From assembly GCF_002307495.1 (NCBI RefSeq), contig NZ_NTMR01000031.1, positions 1-51,343 of the forward strand: a stretch of DNA of 51,343 bases. The letters are read 5' to 3'. The notes under the pieces were generated by a model. It searched no databases, had not been told where the DNA came from, and saw only the letters and a list, made by a program, of their open reading frames with translations. Made by a program: the position numbers and the translations under genes. This document shows positions 15,730-25,840 of the stretch, one piece after another. The DNA comes from Pseudomonas abyssi. Lineage in GTDB: Bacteria > Pseudomonadota > Gammaproteobacteria > Pseudomonadales > Pseudomonadaceae. Within the stretch, counting starts at the first letter, position 1. Every line of letters begins with the position of its first letter.

Positions 15730-16242
15730 TTGATCGTGCAACAGCATCCGTACTCCGTGCTGACCTCCGAGCAGGTCAAAGGCCAACTGATCTTCACGCC
15801 GTGCCCTGGTACCAAAGACACATCGGTCGCTGAGGCGCTGGACACTCTCAAAGGGGCCGGTGCTTCAGCCTTGCTGACCCTGATGCCCACCGAAGAACTG
15901 ACCCAGAACGAAGTCGAAAATCTGCCTGGGCAGTGTCGGCAGCGCGACATCGAGTGGTTCCACCTGCCGGTGGAGGACGATCAGGCGCCCGGTGAGCGAT
16001 TCCAGGTGGCGTGGGACGTTAATCGCGAGCGGATCAAGCAGTTGCTCACGGAAGGTAAGAACATTGCCATTCACTGCAAAGGCGGGTCGGGTCGTACCGG
16101 CCTGATTGCCGCACAGCTGCTGATCGAGTGCGGCGTACCACTGCGCGAGGCGATCAGTGATGTGCAGGCGCTACGCCCCCGTGCGATTCAGCACCCAGCA
16201 CATACCCACTACATCAGCCAGTTCGACACAGCCCAGTCGTAA
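15730..16242 (+). CDS. Dual-specificity phosphatase-like protein of the arsenic operon
   Basis: About 170 residues with the phosphatase loop HC116-x5-R122 (IAIHCKGGSGRTGLIAA), an acidic general-acid region PVEDDQAPG before it, and the ending ALRPRAIQHPAHTHYISQF. This fits the cyclin-dependent-kinase-inhibitor-3/DSP family. It sits between arsH and gapdh-arsJ. I infer a role connected with arsenate or phosphorylated sugar turnover, for instance as a third reductase-like enzyme or a phosphatase acting on the arseno-phosphoglycerate route. Start choice is uncertain: TTG at 15730 or GTG at 15736, behind an AAGGA at 15721. Confidence 0.7.
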   Translation: MIVQQHPYSVLTSEQVKGQLIFTPCPGTKDTSVAEALDTLKGAGASALLTLMPTEELTQNEVENLPGQCRQRDIEWFHLPVEDDQAPGERFQVAWDVNRERIKQLLTEGKNIAIHCKGGSGRTGLIAAQLLIECGVPLREAISDVQALRPRAIQHPAHTHYISQFDTAQS

Positions 16243-16277
16243 TTCCCCGCAGCTAGCCGCCCCGAGAGAATACAAAC

Positions 16278-17282
16278 ATGAGCATCAAAGTAGGTATCAA
16301 CGGTTTTGGTCGTATTGGACGTCTCGCCTTGCGTGCAGCCTGGAGCTGGCCAGAGTTCGAGTTCGTACAGATCAACGACCCGGCAGGTGACGCAGCGACT
16401 CACGCCCACCTGATCAACTTCGATTCGGTGCATGGCCGCTGGAACAACGAAGCCAGCGCCGAGGGTGATCATGTCGTGATCGGTGGCAGCCGCATCAAGG
16501 TCACCGCCAATAAGGCGATTGCTGACACCGATTGGTCGGGCTGCGATCTGGTCATCGAAGCCAGCGGCAAGATGAAAACCGTTGCAGTGCTGCAGGCCTA
16601 CTTGGATCAGGGGGTGAAGCGTGTGGTGGTGTGCGCGCCGGTCAAGGAGAAAGGTGCACTGAACGTGGTTATGGGGGTCAATCAACACCTGTTCGATCCC
16701 ACTCAGCATCGCATCGTTACCGCTGCGTCCTGCACCACCAACTGCCTAGCTCCTGTGGTCAAGGTCATTCACGAGAACCTGGGTATTCGCCACGGCTCGA
16801 TCACTACTATTCACGACCTGACCAATACCCAGAGCATCCTCGACCAGCCGCATAAGGATCTGCGTCGTGCTCGTGCCTCGGGCATGAGTCTGATCCCGAC
16901 TACCACGGGTTCGGCCACGGCCATCGCAGAGATCTTCCCCGAGCTGCGCGGCAAGCTGAATGGCCATGCCGTGCGCGTACCGCTGGCAAACGCTTCTCTC
17001 ACCGACTGTGTGTTCGAAGTCGAGCGCGCCACTTCTGCAGATGAGGTCAATGCGCTGCTCAAAGCCGCCGCCGATGGCCCGCTAAAGAATATCCTCGGCT
17101 ACGAGGAGCGTCCCCTGGTCTCAATTGACTACCGCACCGATCCACGTTCTTCGATCATTGATGCACTGTCGACCATGGTGGTCAATGACACCCAAGTGAA
17201 GATCTACGCCTGGTATGACAACGAGTGGGGATACGCCAACCGCGCTGTAGAGCTGGCCAAACTGGTCGGTTTGGCCAATTAA
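16278..17282 (+). CDS. gapdh: ArsJ-associated glyceraldehyde-3-phosphate dehydrogenase
   Basis: A 334-residue GAPDH with the NAD loop GFGRIG (residues 9-14) and the catalytic C152 in SCTTNCLAP; the catalytic His lies in the following [10 protein letters not shown] stretch. In ars clusters this enzyme uses arsenate in place of phosphate and makes 1-arseno-3-phosphoglycerate, which ArsJ then exports. The next gene is arsJ, 12 bases downstream, so the pair forms an arsenate-specific efflux pathway that needs no reduction. Confidence 0.95.
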   Translation: MSIKVGINGFGRIGRLALRAAWSWPEFEFVQINDPAGDAATHAHLINFDSVHGRWNNEASAEGDHVVIGGSRIKVTANKAIADTDWSGCDLVIEASGKMKTVAVLQAYLDQGVKRVVVCAPVKEKGALNVVMGVNQHLFDPTQHRIVTAASCTTNCLAPVVKVIHENLGIRHGSITTIHDLTNTQSILDQPHKDLRRARASGMSLIPTTTGSATAIAEIFPELRGKLNGHAVRVPLANASLTDCVFEVERATSADEVNALLKAAADGPLKNILGYEERPLVSIDYRTDPRSSIIDALSTMVVNDTQVKIYAWYDNEWGYANRAVELAKLVGLAN

Positions 17283-17294
17283 CAGGGAGCGATC

Positions 17295-18524
17295 ATGAAG
17301 GCGTTGTCAGCCCTTTCCCCGGAAGTGCGCCAGTATCTGCTGGTCACCGGCAACTACTGGGCCTTTACCCTCACCGACGGTGCCTTGCGCATGTTGGTGG
17401 TGCTCCACTTCCACACCTTGGGCTACACGCCGCTGCAGATCGCGGCGCTGTTTCTGTTCTACGAGATCTTCGGCGTTATCACCAACCTGGTGGGCGGCTA
17501 TCTCGGGGCTCGGCTGGGCTTGAATCGCACCATGAACATTGGCTTGGGCCTACAGGTTGTGGCGTTGTTGATGCTCACTGTGCCCGTCGCCTGGCTAACC
17601 ATCCCTTGGGTGATGGGCGCGCAGGCCATGTCGGGTATCGCCAAAGACCTCAACAAGATGAGCGCCAAGAGTTCGATCAAGCTGTTGGTGCCTGACAACC
17701 AGCAAGGCACGCTCTACAAGTGGGTGGCGATCCTCACTGGCTCGAAGAATGCGCTGAAAGGAGTTGGCTTTTTCCTCGGCGGTGCGTTGCTGGCATTGAT
17801 GGGGTTCACGGGCGCAGTGCTGGCGATGGCCGCCGTACTGGCCCTGATCTGGATAGCTAGCCTGTTCCTGCTGAAGAAAGACCTGGGCAAGGCCAAAGCC
17901 AAGCCCAAGTTCCGCGACATCCTCTCCAAGAGCCGGGCGATCAACATTCTCTCTGCGGCCCGGCTGTTCCTCTTCGGTGCCCGTGATGTGTGGTTCGTGG
18001 TGGCCTTGCCGGTCTACCTGAGCACCGTGTTTGGATGGGACTTCTGGCTGGTGGGCGGCTTCCTGGCGGCTTGGGTCATCGGCTACGGCATCGTGCAGTC
18101 GTTCGCCCCGAACATCACCGGGAAAAAACGTGGTCATGTCCCCGATGGGCGAGCTGCTTTTGTTTGGGCGTCACTGCTGGCTGGCTTACCTGCGGCTATT
18201 GCCCTTGGTCTTTCGGCGGGGTTGTCGCCTCAGGTTGTGCTGCTGGGTGGGCTGATGCTGTTCGGCGTTCTGTTCGCTGTGAACTCGTCGCTGCACAGCT
18301 ACTTGATCGTCAGCTACGCCAAGGAGGATGGCGTGTCGCTGGATGTGGGCTTCTACTACATGTCCAACGCGCTGGGGCGACTGATCGGTACGTTACTCTC
18401 GGGCTGGGTATTCCAGGCTTATGGTCTGGAGGCCTGCCTGTGGGTTTCCAGTGCGTTTGTGCTGGCCGCTGCGCTGATTTCCATCGCCTTGCCCAGGCAC
18501 CTCGATGCGGCTCCGCAGGCCTGA
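17295..18524 (+). CDS. arsJ: ArsJ organoarsenical (1-arseno-3-phosphoglycerate) efflux permease
   Basis: A 409-residue major facilitator with twelve predicted membrane segments. The N-terminus (YLLVTGNYWAFTLTDGALRM) and the middle stretch MSAKSSIKLL are typical of ArsJ. It exports the unstable product of the preceding GAPDH. It is the last gene of the plus-strand operon and converges on arsO; a shared hairpin (18539-18560) lies between them. Confidence 0.94.
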   Translation: MKALSALSPEVRQYLLVTGNYWAFTLTDGALRMLVVLHFHTLGYTPLQIAALFLFYEIFGVITNLVGGYLGARLGLNRTMNIGLGLQVVALLMLTVPVAWLTIPWVMGAQAMSGIAKDLNKMSAKSSIKLLVPDNQQGTLYKWVAILTGSKNALKGVGFFLGGALLALMGFTGAVLAMAAVLALIWIASLFLLKKDLGKAKAKPKFRDILSKSRAINILSAARLFLFGARDVWFVVALPVYLSTVFGWDFWLVGGFLAAWVIGYGIVQSFAPNITGKKRGHVPDGRAAFVWASLLAGLPAAIALGLSAGLSPQVVLLGGLMLFGVLFAVNSSLHSYLIVSYAKEDGVSLDVGFYYMSNALGRLIGTLLSGWVFQAYGLEACLWVSSAFVLAAALISIALPRHLDAAPQA

Positions 18525-18538
18525 TCAAGCGGCTCAGA

Positions 18539-18560
18539 GCGGAGGCCCTCAGGCCTCCGC
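18539..18560. terminator. Bidirectional hairpin between arsJ and arsO
   Basis: GCGGAGGCC (18539-18547) pairs with GGCCTCCGC (18552-18560) around CTCA. It lies 15 bases after the arsJ stop and contains the arsO stop codon. There is no strong T run on either strand, so efficiency is uncertain. Confidence 0.6.
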
Positions 18561-19079
18561 CGTTGCCAAAAACTGTTCGATCTCGGTTGCGGTGCTACGT
18601 GCCGTACGGGTCACCCCGATCAGGGTTGCTGAAGCCGATCCCGTCCATTCGCCATAGCCCACCAGCCAGAGCCTGGGTTCGTGGACGGCGCGAGTCCCCT
18701 CAACCTCGACTCGCCCCTCATCGTTGATCAGCCCCAGGTTGGTCAGGTGACCCAACGCGGGTTTGAAGCCGGTGCACCAGATCACTGCATCGACCATGGT
18801 CTCCGTGCCATCGGGCCAAACCACACCATTACGGGTGAAGCGTGTGAAGGTGCATATTCCGGCCCATCGTGACCGCCCATTCCGTTTGAACGTGACCGCC
18901 TGTTCTGGGCTATCGTGACCGCTTATTCCGTTTCATCGTGACCGATTTTGGGTGCTTGCCCGGAATCGTCGGTCACGATGCCGGAATCATCGGTCACGTT
19001 CCCCCGGAATCACAGCCAACGCACTGGAATTCTTGAACTTTATCCAGCATACCCCTTTCTTTTTTTCGAGGAAGAGCGG

Positions 19080-20624
19080 ATGCCGGCTGCGAGGATTTCC
19101 ATGCGACAGATCATCGAGATATTACGCCTCAAGTACGAAGCCGGTCTGAGTCACGAGCGCATTGCCCGTGCCTGCGGCCTCTCCAAGGGCGTGGTCGGCA
19201 AATACGTCAGCCTGGCCCAAGTCCAGGGTGTTACTTGGCCACTACCGAAGAACCTAGACGAGGCCCGGCTGCACGCGTTGTTGTTCCCGGCCAAGACGCC
19301 CCCGTCACGCTTTGCCGAGCCTGATTGCTTCCAGGTCCACCAGGAGCTCAAGACCAAAGGCGTGACCCTGCAACTACTCTGGGCCGAGTACGTGGAGCGC
19401 CACGGAGACAAGGCCTACCGCTACAGCCAGTACTGCCATCACTACCGGCTCTGGCGTGGCCGGCAGCGCCGTAGCATGCGTCAGGTCCACCGTGCCGGTG
19501 AGAAGATCTTTATCGACTACTGCGGCCCGACCGTGCCTGTGGTGGATCGCTCTACCGGTGAAGTGCGCAAGGCACAAGTCTTTGTGGCAGTGTTGGGCGC
19601 CTCCAGTTACACCTTCGCCGAGGCCACTTGGAGCCAGAGCCTTCCAGACTGGGTCGCCTCCCACCAGAGGATGCTCAACTTCTTCGGCGGGGTACCGGAA
19701 CTGCTGGTTCCGGACAACCTCAAGGCAGCAGTGACCAAGGCGGACCGCTACAGCCCGACGATCAACGAGACCTACGCTGAGCTGGCCTGCCATTACCAGA
19801 CAGCGGTGTTGCCTGCGCGGCCCTACAAGCCCAAGGACAAGGCGAAGGCCGAGACGTCGGTGCTGTTGGTCGAGCGCTGGATCCTGGCCCGCTTACGGCA
19901 TCAGACATTCTTCTCCCTAGCCGAACTGAATACCGCCATTGCCGCGCTGCTACCAGCACTGAACCAGCGCCCGTTCCAAGGCCGGGTCGAGAGCCGTCAA
20001 AGCCTGTACGACGCGCTTGACCGTCCAGCCCTGCGACCGCTCCCAGCAACGCCCTATACCTACGCCGAGTGGCGCAAGGCTCGACCGGGCATTGATTATC
20101 ACATTGAGATAGACAAGCGACTGTACAGCGTACCCCATGCCTTGGTGGGGTTGGTTCTGGACGTGCGGTTAACGGATACCGCCCTGGAGGTTATGCACAA
20201 GGGCCAGCGTGTTGCCTTGCATCCCCGTCACGGGAAGAGCCGCTTCGTCACTCTGACCGAGCATATGCCCAAAGCGCACCAGGCCCACAAGGACTGGTCT
20301 CCGGAGCGCTTCCTCAATTGGGCCAAAGACATCGGTCCCGCATCCCTGCAGGTGGTGCAGGGCCAGCTCAAGGATCGCCCCCATCCTGAGCATGGCTATC
20401 GCGCCTGTCTGGGGTTGCTGAACCTCAGTCGGCGTTACAGCCGTGAACGCCTTGAGCAGGCCTGCGCTCGGGCGCTGTCGATCAACTCGGCCAGCTACCA
20501 GAGCATCACCTCAATCCTGAAACAAGGACTTGATCAGCTCCCCCTGCCACTGGCTGAGGAAGAGCGTGATCTGACCGACCTGCCTGCGCATACCAACGTT
20601 CGCGGCCCGCATTACTACCACTGA
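19080..20624 (+). CDS. istA: IS21-family transposase IstA
   Basis: A 514-residue transposase. An N-terminal helix-turn-helix (MRQIIEILRLKYEAGLSHER, then IARACGLSKGVVGKYV) precedes a DDE core with D146 (FIDYCGP), D212 (VPDNLKAAV) and E258 (KAKAETSV), and a C-terminal beta-rich DNA-binding part. I use the ATG at 19080, where family similarity begins; the frame is open back to 18948 through the terminal repeats. It acts with IstB, encoded 14 bases downstream. Confidence 0.95.
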   Translation: MPAARISMRQIIEILRLKYEAGLSHERIARACGLSKGVVGKYVSLAQVQGVTWPLPKNLDEARLHALLFPAKTPPSRFAEPDCFQVHQELKTKGVTLQLLWAEYVERHGDKAYRYSQYCHHYRLWRGRQRRSMRQVHRAGEKIFIDYCGPTVPVVDRSTGEVRKAQVFVAVLGASSYTFAEATWSQSLPDWVASHQRMLNFFGGVPELLVPDNLKAAVTKADRYSPTINETYAELACHYQTAVLPARPYKPKDKAKAETSVLLVERWILARLRHQTFFSLAELNTAIAALLPALNQRPFQGRVESRQSLYDALDRPALRPLPATPYTYAEWRKARPGIDYHIEIDKRLYSVPHALVGLVLDVRLTDTALEVMHKGQRVALHPRHGKSRFVTLTEHMPKAHQAHKDWSPERFLNWAKDIGPASLQVVQGQLKDRPHPEHGYRACLGLLNLSRRYSRERLEQACARALSINSASYQSITSILKQGLDQLPLPLAEEERDLTDLPAHTNVRGPHYYH

Positions 20625-20638
20625 TACCGGAGAGATCT

Positions 20639-21394
20639 ATGCTGACCCAAACCACACTCAACACGCTGCGCCAACTCAAGCTGACGGGCATGTGTGACGC
20701 CCTGGAACAACAGCGGGCTCAGCCCGAGACCCACGATCTGGCGTTCGAGGAGCGCTTGGCTCTGCTGGTGGACCGGGAAGTGCTGCACCGGGAAAACCGT
20801 CGGCTGGACCGCCTGCTCAAGGCTGCCCGCTTGCGCGTGCCAGCCTGCATCGAAGACATCGACTACCGGCACCCGCGCGGTCTGGAGCGCTCGCGCATGG
20901 CGGGCCTGGCTAGCTGTGACTGGATCAGGCAATCGCTGAACCTGTGCATCACCGGCCCCACCGGCTGCGGCAAGACCTGGCTGGCCTGCGCCCTCGGCAA
21001 TCAAGCCTGTCGCCAAGGGCTGTCCGTCCGTTACCTGCGGGTGCCGCGGCTGTTCGAGCAAGTAAGGATCGCCCACGGTGATGGCAGCTACGCTCGCCTG
21101 ATGACGCAGTTGTTGAAAACCGACCTGCTGATCCTTGATGACTGGGGTATGCAGAAGATCAATGCCCAGCAACGACAGGATCTGATGGAAGTGATTGAGG
21201 ATCGCCACGGACGAGGCTCAACCCTCATTGCTAGCCAGCTACCCACCGAACACTGGCACGACTACATCGGCTCCGCCACGCTCGCCGACGCCATCTTGGA
21301 CCGACTGCTGCACGGAGCCCATCGACTCAATCTGAAGGGGGAATCACTGAGAAAGGCCAACGCTCAAAACACGGTGCTGGTTGACCCATCGTGA
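20639..21394 (+). CDS. istB: IS21-family helper ATPase IstB
   Basis: A 251-residue AAA+ ATPase related to DnaC. The Walker A motif is GPTGCGKT (residues 106-113), Walker B LLILDDW (D167, D168), and the sensor region STLIASQLP is visible. IstB selects the target and stimulates IstA. Length and order are typical. Confidence 0.95.
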   Translation: MLTQTTLNTLRQLKLTGMCDALEQQRAQPETHDLAFEERLALLVDREVLHRENRRLDRLLKAARLRVPACIEDIDYRHPRGLERSRMAGLASCDWIRQSLNLCITGPTGCGKTWLACALGNQACRQGLSVRYLRVPRLFEQVRIAHGDGSYARLMTQLLKTDLLILDDWGMQKINAQQRQDLMEVIEDRHGRGSTLIASQLPTEHWHDYIGSATLADAILDRLLHGAHRLNLKGESLRKANAQNTVLVDPS

Positions 21395-22349
21395 CCGCTC
21401 AGAGTACAAAACCCGTTCCAGCGTGAAGGCCGTGCGCAAATCGGTCACGATCCCCGGAATGACCGGTCACGTTCGCCGGAATACGCAGAAGGGGCGAACT
21501 GCGTGCAAGACGCCACGTTCACGCGCTTCGACCACGGGCGGTACCATCACCACATCGCCCAGCCCGCCCACTGGTTGTTCGATGACGCGACCTTCCTGCT
21601 GGGCTTTCCAGCGGTCGGTCGCTCGCTCGAACAACACACGACCATCGACATCATCGGGCTGAAACAGCGGCTTGGTGGGCGTCACCCAGGTAGCTTCGGC
21701 CACTTTGGAGACCTCTGCCAGGATCTGTGCCCCGGAGTTTCCACCGCCTACCACCAGCACCCGTTTGCCTGCGAACGGCTGGGCCTCGACATAGTGGGCC
21801 GAATGCAACTGCTGGCCGCGGAACAACTCGGTACCCGTATAGTTGGGGATATGGGGATTGCTCCAGGTACCAGTAGCACTGACCACTGCCTTGGCATCCC
21901 AATGCCCTTGCTCGGCATGGACGCGCAGCGCGCCATTGATGCGTTCGACCGAGGTGACTCGCACTGGTCGCTCGACCGGGAACTGGTAACGCGCCTCATA
22001 GCGTGTCAGGTAGTCGATGACGTGATCACGCGTCGGGTAACCCTCTTGAACTGGCGGCATCATCCAGCCGGCAATCGAACTCCAAGTCGCCGGCGAGAAC
22101 AGTCGCAAGGAGTCCCAGCCATGACGCCAAGCCCCGCCAGGGCCATCCTCGGCATCGAGCATCACAAACGACAACCCCGTACGCCGCAGAAAGTACGCGG
22201 TGGTCAACGCGGCTTGGCCGCCGCCGATGATGACTACATCCCACTTATTTTCAGGGCGAGCTTCCACTGAGGGACTCCAAACAGACCGATTGCGCAGTGT
22301 AATCGCCCGAGTCAGCCTGAACGCTGATCTATCTCAGGCAATTACCTGC

Positions 22350-22739
22350 TCAGTTGCCTTCGCGATCTGACAACTCATTTACTCTATGTTCTGGAACCAG
22401 ATCGACCAACGGAGCGATCATCATCTGAGCAGTTCGAACCCAGGAACTCAACGTCTCGAGATCTAATAGCACTGATTCGGCTACCTCCCAGACGGAGGAC
22501 TCCTCGGTCGTAACTGGCGGTAGAGTGCCTTCGACCAACGCCTGGGCCATCGTATGCAGCTTCAGCAACTCGTCGCGTATAGCAATCATCCCACCCAGCT
22601 CAGCCAGGCTAGTGTCAAGTCGATCGACCAAACCGAGTAGCTGTGACGTATCGAAGCTGTTGCGTAGCTTCTCCAATGCGGCGGCGTCCACCTCGCCGCA
22701 CGGCGTAACGTGAAAGGATGCGGGAGGAATTTTGATCAT
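22350..22739 (-). CDS. tnpC: TnpC-like regulator of transposase expression
   Basis: A 129-residue acidic, mostly helical protein directly after tnpA. Its ATG overlaps the tnpA stop in an ATGA, showing translational coupling. Position and size match TnpC of Tn4652, which lowers TnpA levels after transcription. No enzymatic motif is visible. The identification rests mainly on context; a frame starting at 22823 would run back into tnpA. Confidence 0.65.
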   Translation of the reverse strand: MIKIPPASFHVTPCGEVDAAALEKLRNSFDTSQLLGLVDRLDTSLAELGGMIAIRDELLKLHTMAQALVEGTLPPVTTEESSVWEVAESVLLDLETLSSWVRTAQMMIAPLVDLVPEHRVNELSDREGN

Positions 22740-25700
22740 GGGGCCAACTCGGTATCGGCCTGGCGGGGCGTGCTGACACGCAGCGAGCCGGCGGCTTGTT
22801 GAAACACCGAATCCTTGATCCAAGGCTCCGGTGGCCGATTGAGCTTGAGGTTGAACTCGCCGAAGCGTTTGACGTTGCTGGTCAGGTAGGGACTTAGGAA
22901 CGACACGTCCTCATCAGTAAACTGCCAGCCCTCGCGTGCCAGTTTCTGCAGGATACGCATCATGTCCACAGTGTTCTGCAGGATCACCGACGAGGCCACC
23001 ATGTCGTTGTAGCGCAGTCGCTTCTGTTGCTCGTCCGGATCGTTCTCAGCAATCACATCGCCGCCGAAGGACAACCACTTGGAGAATCCGTTGTAGGACT
23101 CGATCTTGTTGGTGTTTGCCGTGACTTCCTGGCGCAGCTCGCGGCTACCGATCCAGTTGAGCAGGAATATCGTGCGGATCACGCTGCCGAGCGCCTGTGC
23201 CGCGTGGTAGAGCTTGTTGCGCCTGCTGTAGGAACCGAGTTTTCGCAGCAGCATAGGCGAGGAAATTTTGCCGGCCTGGATTGATAGCGCGACCTGCATC
23301 AGATCCTGCCAGTGGGTTTCGATCAGGTGCCAGTCGGCAGTGTCGGTGAACAGGCGGTTGATGTGCTTGTATGATACGCCGCGATCCGGCCGGCACATCA
23401 CTAGGTCGCGCCAGTTGCGGATACGCGGCATCAGGTTGATGCCCAGCAGATGGGTGAAGGCAAACACCGTGGCCGACTGCCCTTGGGTGTCCGAGTACAC
23501 CGTATCGGGTTCGACGCTGAGGTCTATTTTGAGTAGCCCCTCGATCACATAGATCGCCTCCCAGATACCCGGCGGGATGAAGTGCTGGAACACGGCGATG
23601 TAGTTGTTGGCCACATGCCGGTAGGCCACAGCCCCCATTTTGCGGTAGCGGAAGTGGTAGCCGGCCAGCAGATTGTCGTCATAGAAGTCGAACTGCGTAC
23701 CGTCCGCGGCCACTGCCTTGCCATCGCCCCAGAGTTTGGGCAGGTCAAGCTGTAGGTAGAGTTCCACCAACTCGCGGTTGGCCTTGTCCAGCTTCTCCAG
23801 CGAGAGGTGACGGCGATTCGTGTAGGACAGCATGTGTGGCGTTACATTACCGGTCAGATGCCGCGCGGCCTGGTTAGGGCCTAGGTTGCAGCCCATGGCG
23901 AAGATCGTCATCAGGTAGCGCTCGGCAGGTTCTTTGAGCTTCGGCTCGTTACCGGACATAGGCCCGAAATGCCGAGTGAACTGAATCCAATGCTCGATGT
24001 TGGCCATTATGTCGAGCACATGTCTGGTCGGCATGCGCTGCATGAGCGCAGTCTGTAGCGAGATAGCCGAGGGCGGGATATCTCGAGCGGTCACTCGGCG
24101 GAGAACCGGCTCGCCGGTTTCGTTGATCGATACGTCCCCTCGGCATGATGGGAATTTCTCGTCTAGTTGCTGCGCTGTTTCCTCAAGCTGGGCCTTGAGA
24201 GAGACAACAAACTCCTTCGCTGTACCAGGCAGCCCCATTTTTTCGCAGTAGGCCGGTAGTCGCTGGAGACATTCTTCCCAGGGCAGCAACTGCTTGCGAT
24301 AGTCGGCGAAGGATTCCGACCCTTGCACGCACATGTCGCCGGATCGCAGCTCGCTGGCCAGGTAAGAGAAAACGCAAACCTCCAGATAGCGCCGGTTGGT
24401 CGGTGGTCCCTCACTGGAAGGACGGCGAACGACCTTGACCCAGCGATCCGACGCAAACGACAAGTCAACGTGCTCGTCGATCCACTCTCGGTGTAGGTTC
24501 TCGCTGTCCTGGATCAATTGAAGTGCCTGAATCAGCGACCGATCCTGAGTCGTGGGCTCCAGTTGAAGAAGGTGGCTGAGGCGGAACAACAGCGATCGAT
24601 GGGATCTGAAGTGCTTCCAGATCAGCGGCAGGTAGTTGTTACCACCGGTAGCCTGAACTTCGGCGCAAGTCTCGCGCAACCGATCCAGATTACCATCGGG
24701 GGAGAGGTATTCGCGAATCAGGCTGCCGGCCTCCTGATCATCCGGTTCTTGAACCAGAATCTGCACCACGCCGTCCAGGGTCGCCGCCAACTGCTCCAGC
24801 TTCTGGCGTTGCCTAGCCTGGATTTGCTCCAACTCCTCCTTGGCGCGTTTATGAATCGTCGAAATCCGTCGGATGAACATCTCGGCCAGGTGATCTCGTG
24901 TCCGCACGCGCATGCGATAGATCAAAGCCAGCATCAGCGTGTAGCGTTTCGGTAGCGAGCAGTCTTTCAGCTCGGAGACGTCCGATGCTGCTGCCTGGGC
25001 AGCGAAGTGGCGGATCTTAGTATCGACGATGCCCTCAAATATAGCGTCGAGATTCCCGAAGCTTTCCAGCCAGGCCAAGTGATCGATCAGTACTTCCAAG
25101 TGCTTGCGGGACGGCTTCTTGGGCGCCTGCTTCAGGGCATTGAAGTCGCTTTGGCGTCGGCCGAAGTCAGTGTCGAGCAGTTCTTTCAGCTTGTAGATCA
25201 CCTCGATTGGGGTTCTGGTTACCACCAGGTTGAATATTTTGTCCTGGGCGTCTGCCCGCGCGTGCTCCGCCAGGTCGTTCAGGGTCGAGTAGGCGGGCAG
25301 CTCATAGTTTTGACGCAGTAGTTCGTCGATCACCGCATTGATAATGTCCGCACGCTGTTCGAGGAGAGGAGCCATCAACTGCGCATGCGCGACTGCAATG
25401 CCCTGACCATCAGAGCCATAGAACGGCTGCACCCCGAGCCGCTCTCGCACTGCGTTCATATGACGGTAAAGCTGCATCCATTTGTAGGGCGATAGGGCGA
25501 CCTTACTGCGCAGGCCTATTTGAGTACGGATGAAATCAACGACTGGATCAGGTACCTCAGCGATTTCTGGAAAGTATCGGAGTACCTGGAAGGTCTTGAA
25601 CAAAACAGCGAGGTTCAGTCGGAATGCAGCATTGGCGCGACTTTTGATCCAGGTAACTTCTTCCTCGGAAAATGTGAATTCGCGCTGCAGCTCGGCCCTT

Positions 25701-25750
25701 GAATACGAGCGCGACAGAACTGGATAGGCAGTACGTTCGAGGGATGCCAT
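22736..25750 (-). CDS. tnpA: Tn3-superfamily transposase TnpA (Tn4651/Tn5041 type)
   Basis: A 1004-residue Tn3-type DDE transposase, the size usual for this family. The N-terminal part carries the DNA-binding DUF4158-like region (REFTFSEEEVTWIKSRAN). The catalytic core shows the first Asp in AVAADGTQFDFYDD (~682), the second in VYSDTQGQSATVFAFTHLLG (~754) and the Glu in NKIESYNGFSKWL (~882). It acts on the ends at 5773 and 25886 to form cointegrates, which TnpS/TnpT resolve. The gene starts 96 bases from the right terminus and reads away from it. Confidence 0.95.
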   Translation of the reverse strand: MASLERTAYPVLSRSYSRAELQREFTFSEEEVTWIKSRANAAFRLNLAVLFKTFQVLRYFPEIAEVPDPVVDFIRTQIGLRSKVALSPYKWMQLYRHMNAVRERLGVQPFYGSDGQGIAVAHAQLMAPLLEQRADIINAVIDELLRQNYELPAYSTLNDLAEHARADAQDKIFNLVVTRTPIEVIYKLKELLDTDFGRRQSDFNALKQAPKKPSRKHLEVLIDHLAWLESFGNLDAIFEGIVDTKIRHFAAQAAASDVSELKDCSLPKRYTLMLALIYRMRVRTRDHLAEMFIRRISTIHKRAKEELEQIQARQRQKLEQLAATLDGVVQILVQEPDDQEAGSLIREYLSPDGNLDRLRETCAEVQATGGNNYLPLIWKHFRSHRSLLFRLSHLLQLEPTTQDRSLIQALQLIQDSENLHREWIDEHVDLSFASDRWVKVVRRPSSEGPPTNRRYLEVCVFSYLASELRSGDMCVQGSESFADYRKQLLPWEECLQRLPAYCEKMGLPGTAKEFVVSLKAQLEETAQQLDEKFPSCRGDVSINETGEPVLRRVTARDIPPSAISLQTALMQRMPTRHVLDIMANIEHWIQFTRHFGPMSGNEPKLKEPAERYLMTIFAMGCNLGPNQAARHLTGNVTPHMLSYTNRRHLSLEKLDKANRELVELYLQLDLPKLWGDGKAVAADGTQFDFYDDNLLAGYHFRYRKMGAVAYRHVANNYIAVFQHFIPPGIWEAIYVIEGLLKIDLSVEPDTVYSDTQGQSATVFAFTHLLGINLMPRIRNWRDLVMCRPDRGVSYKHINRLFTDTADWHLIETHWQDLMQVALSIQAGKISSPMLLRKLGSYSRRNKLYHAAQALGSVIRTIFLLNWIGSRELRQEVTANTNKIESYNGFSKWLSFGGDVIAENDPDEQQKRLRYNDMVASSVILQNTVDMMRILQKLAREGWQFTDEDVSFLSPYLTSNVKRFGEFNLKLNRPPEPWIKDSVFQQAAGSLRVSTPRQADTELAP

Positions 25751-25840
25751 GGATCACTCCTTTCCTGAGTCAACTGGAAAAGATAGACCACGCATCTGAA
25801 ACAGCCTTTTCTGTAGAAAATATCCTTTAAAAACATAACT

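Larger units (their letters stand above)
18851..21487 (+). mobile_element. IS21-family insertion sequence (2637 bp)
   Basis: The ends TGCATATTCCGGC and (reverse complement) TGCGTATTCCGGC flank istA and istB. The insertion is bordered by a 5-bp target duplication GAAGG (18846-18850 and 21488-21492). The left end has several copies of CGTGACCG (for example 18868-18875 and 18891-18898) and the right end carries the complementary CGGTCACG; such multiple terminal repeats are a family trait. It interrupts arsO. Confidence 0.95.
18549..22267 (-). pseudogene. arsO: arsO flavin monooxygenase, split by an IS21-family element
   Basis: A flavin-dependent monooxygenase-like protein of ars clusters. The N-terminal part (22267 down to 21488) holds the FAD loop [15 protein letters not shown] and the NAD(P) loop [13 protein letters not shown]. 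The C-terminal part (18850 down to 18549) holds [19 protein letters not shown] and [10 protein letters not shown]. Removing the insertion and one 5-bp duplication restores one continuous frame of 358 residues across the junction (AVRPF then [10 protein letters not shown]). The gene is therefore inactive as it stands, apart from a possible truncated N-terminal product. It is convergent with arsJ. Confidence 0.9.
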
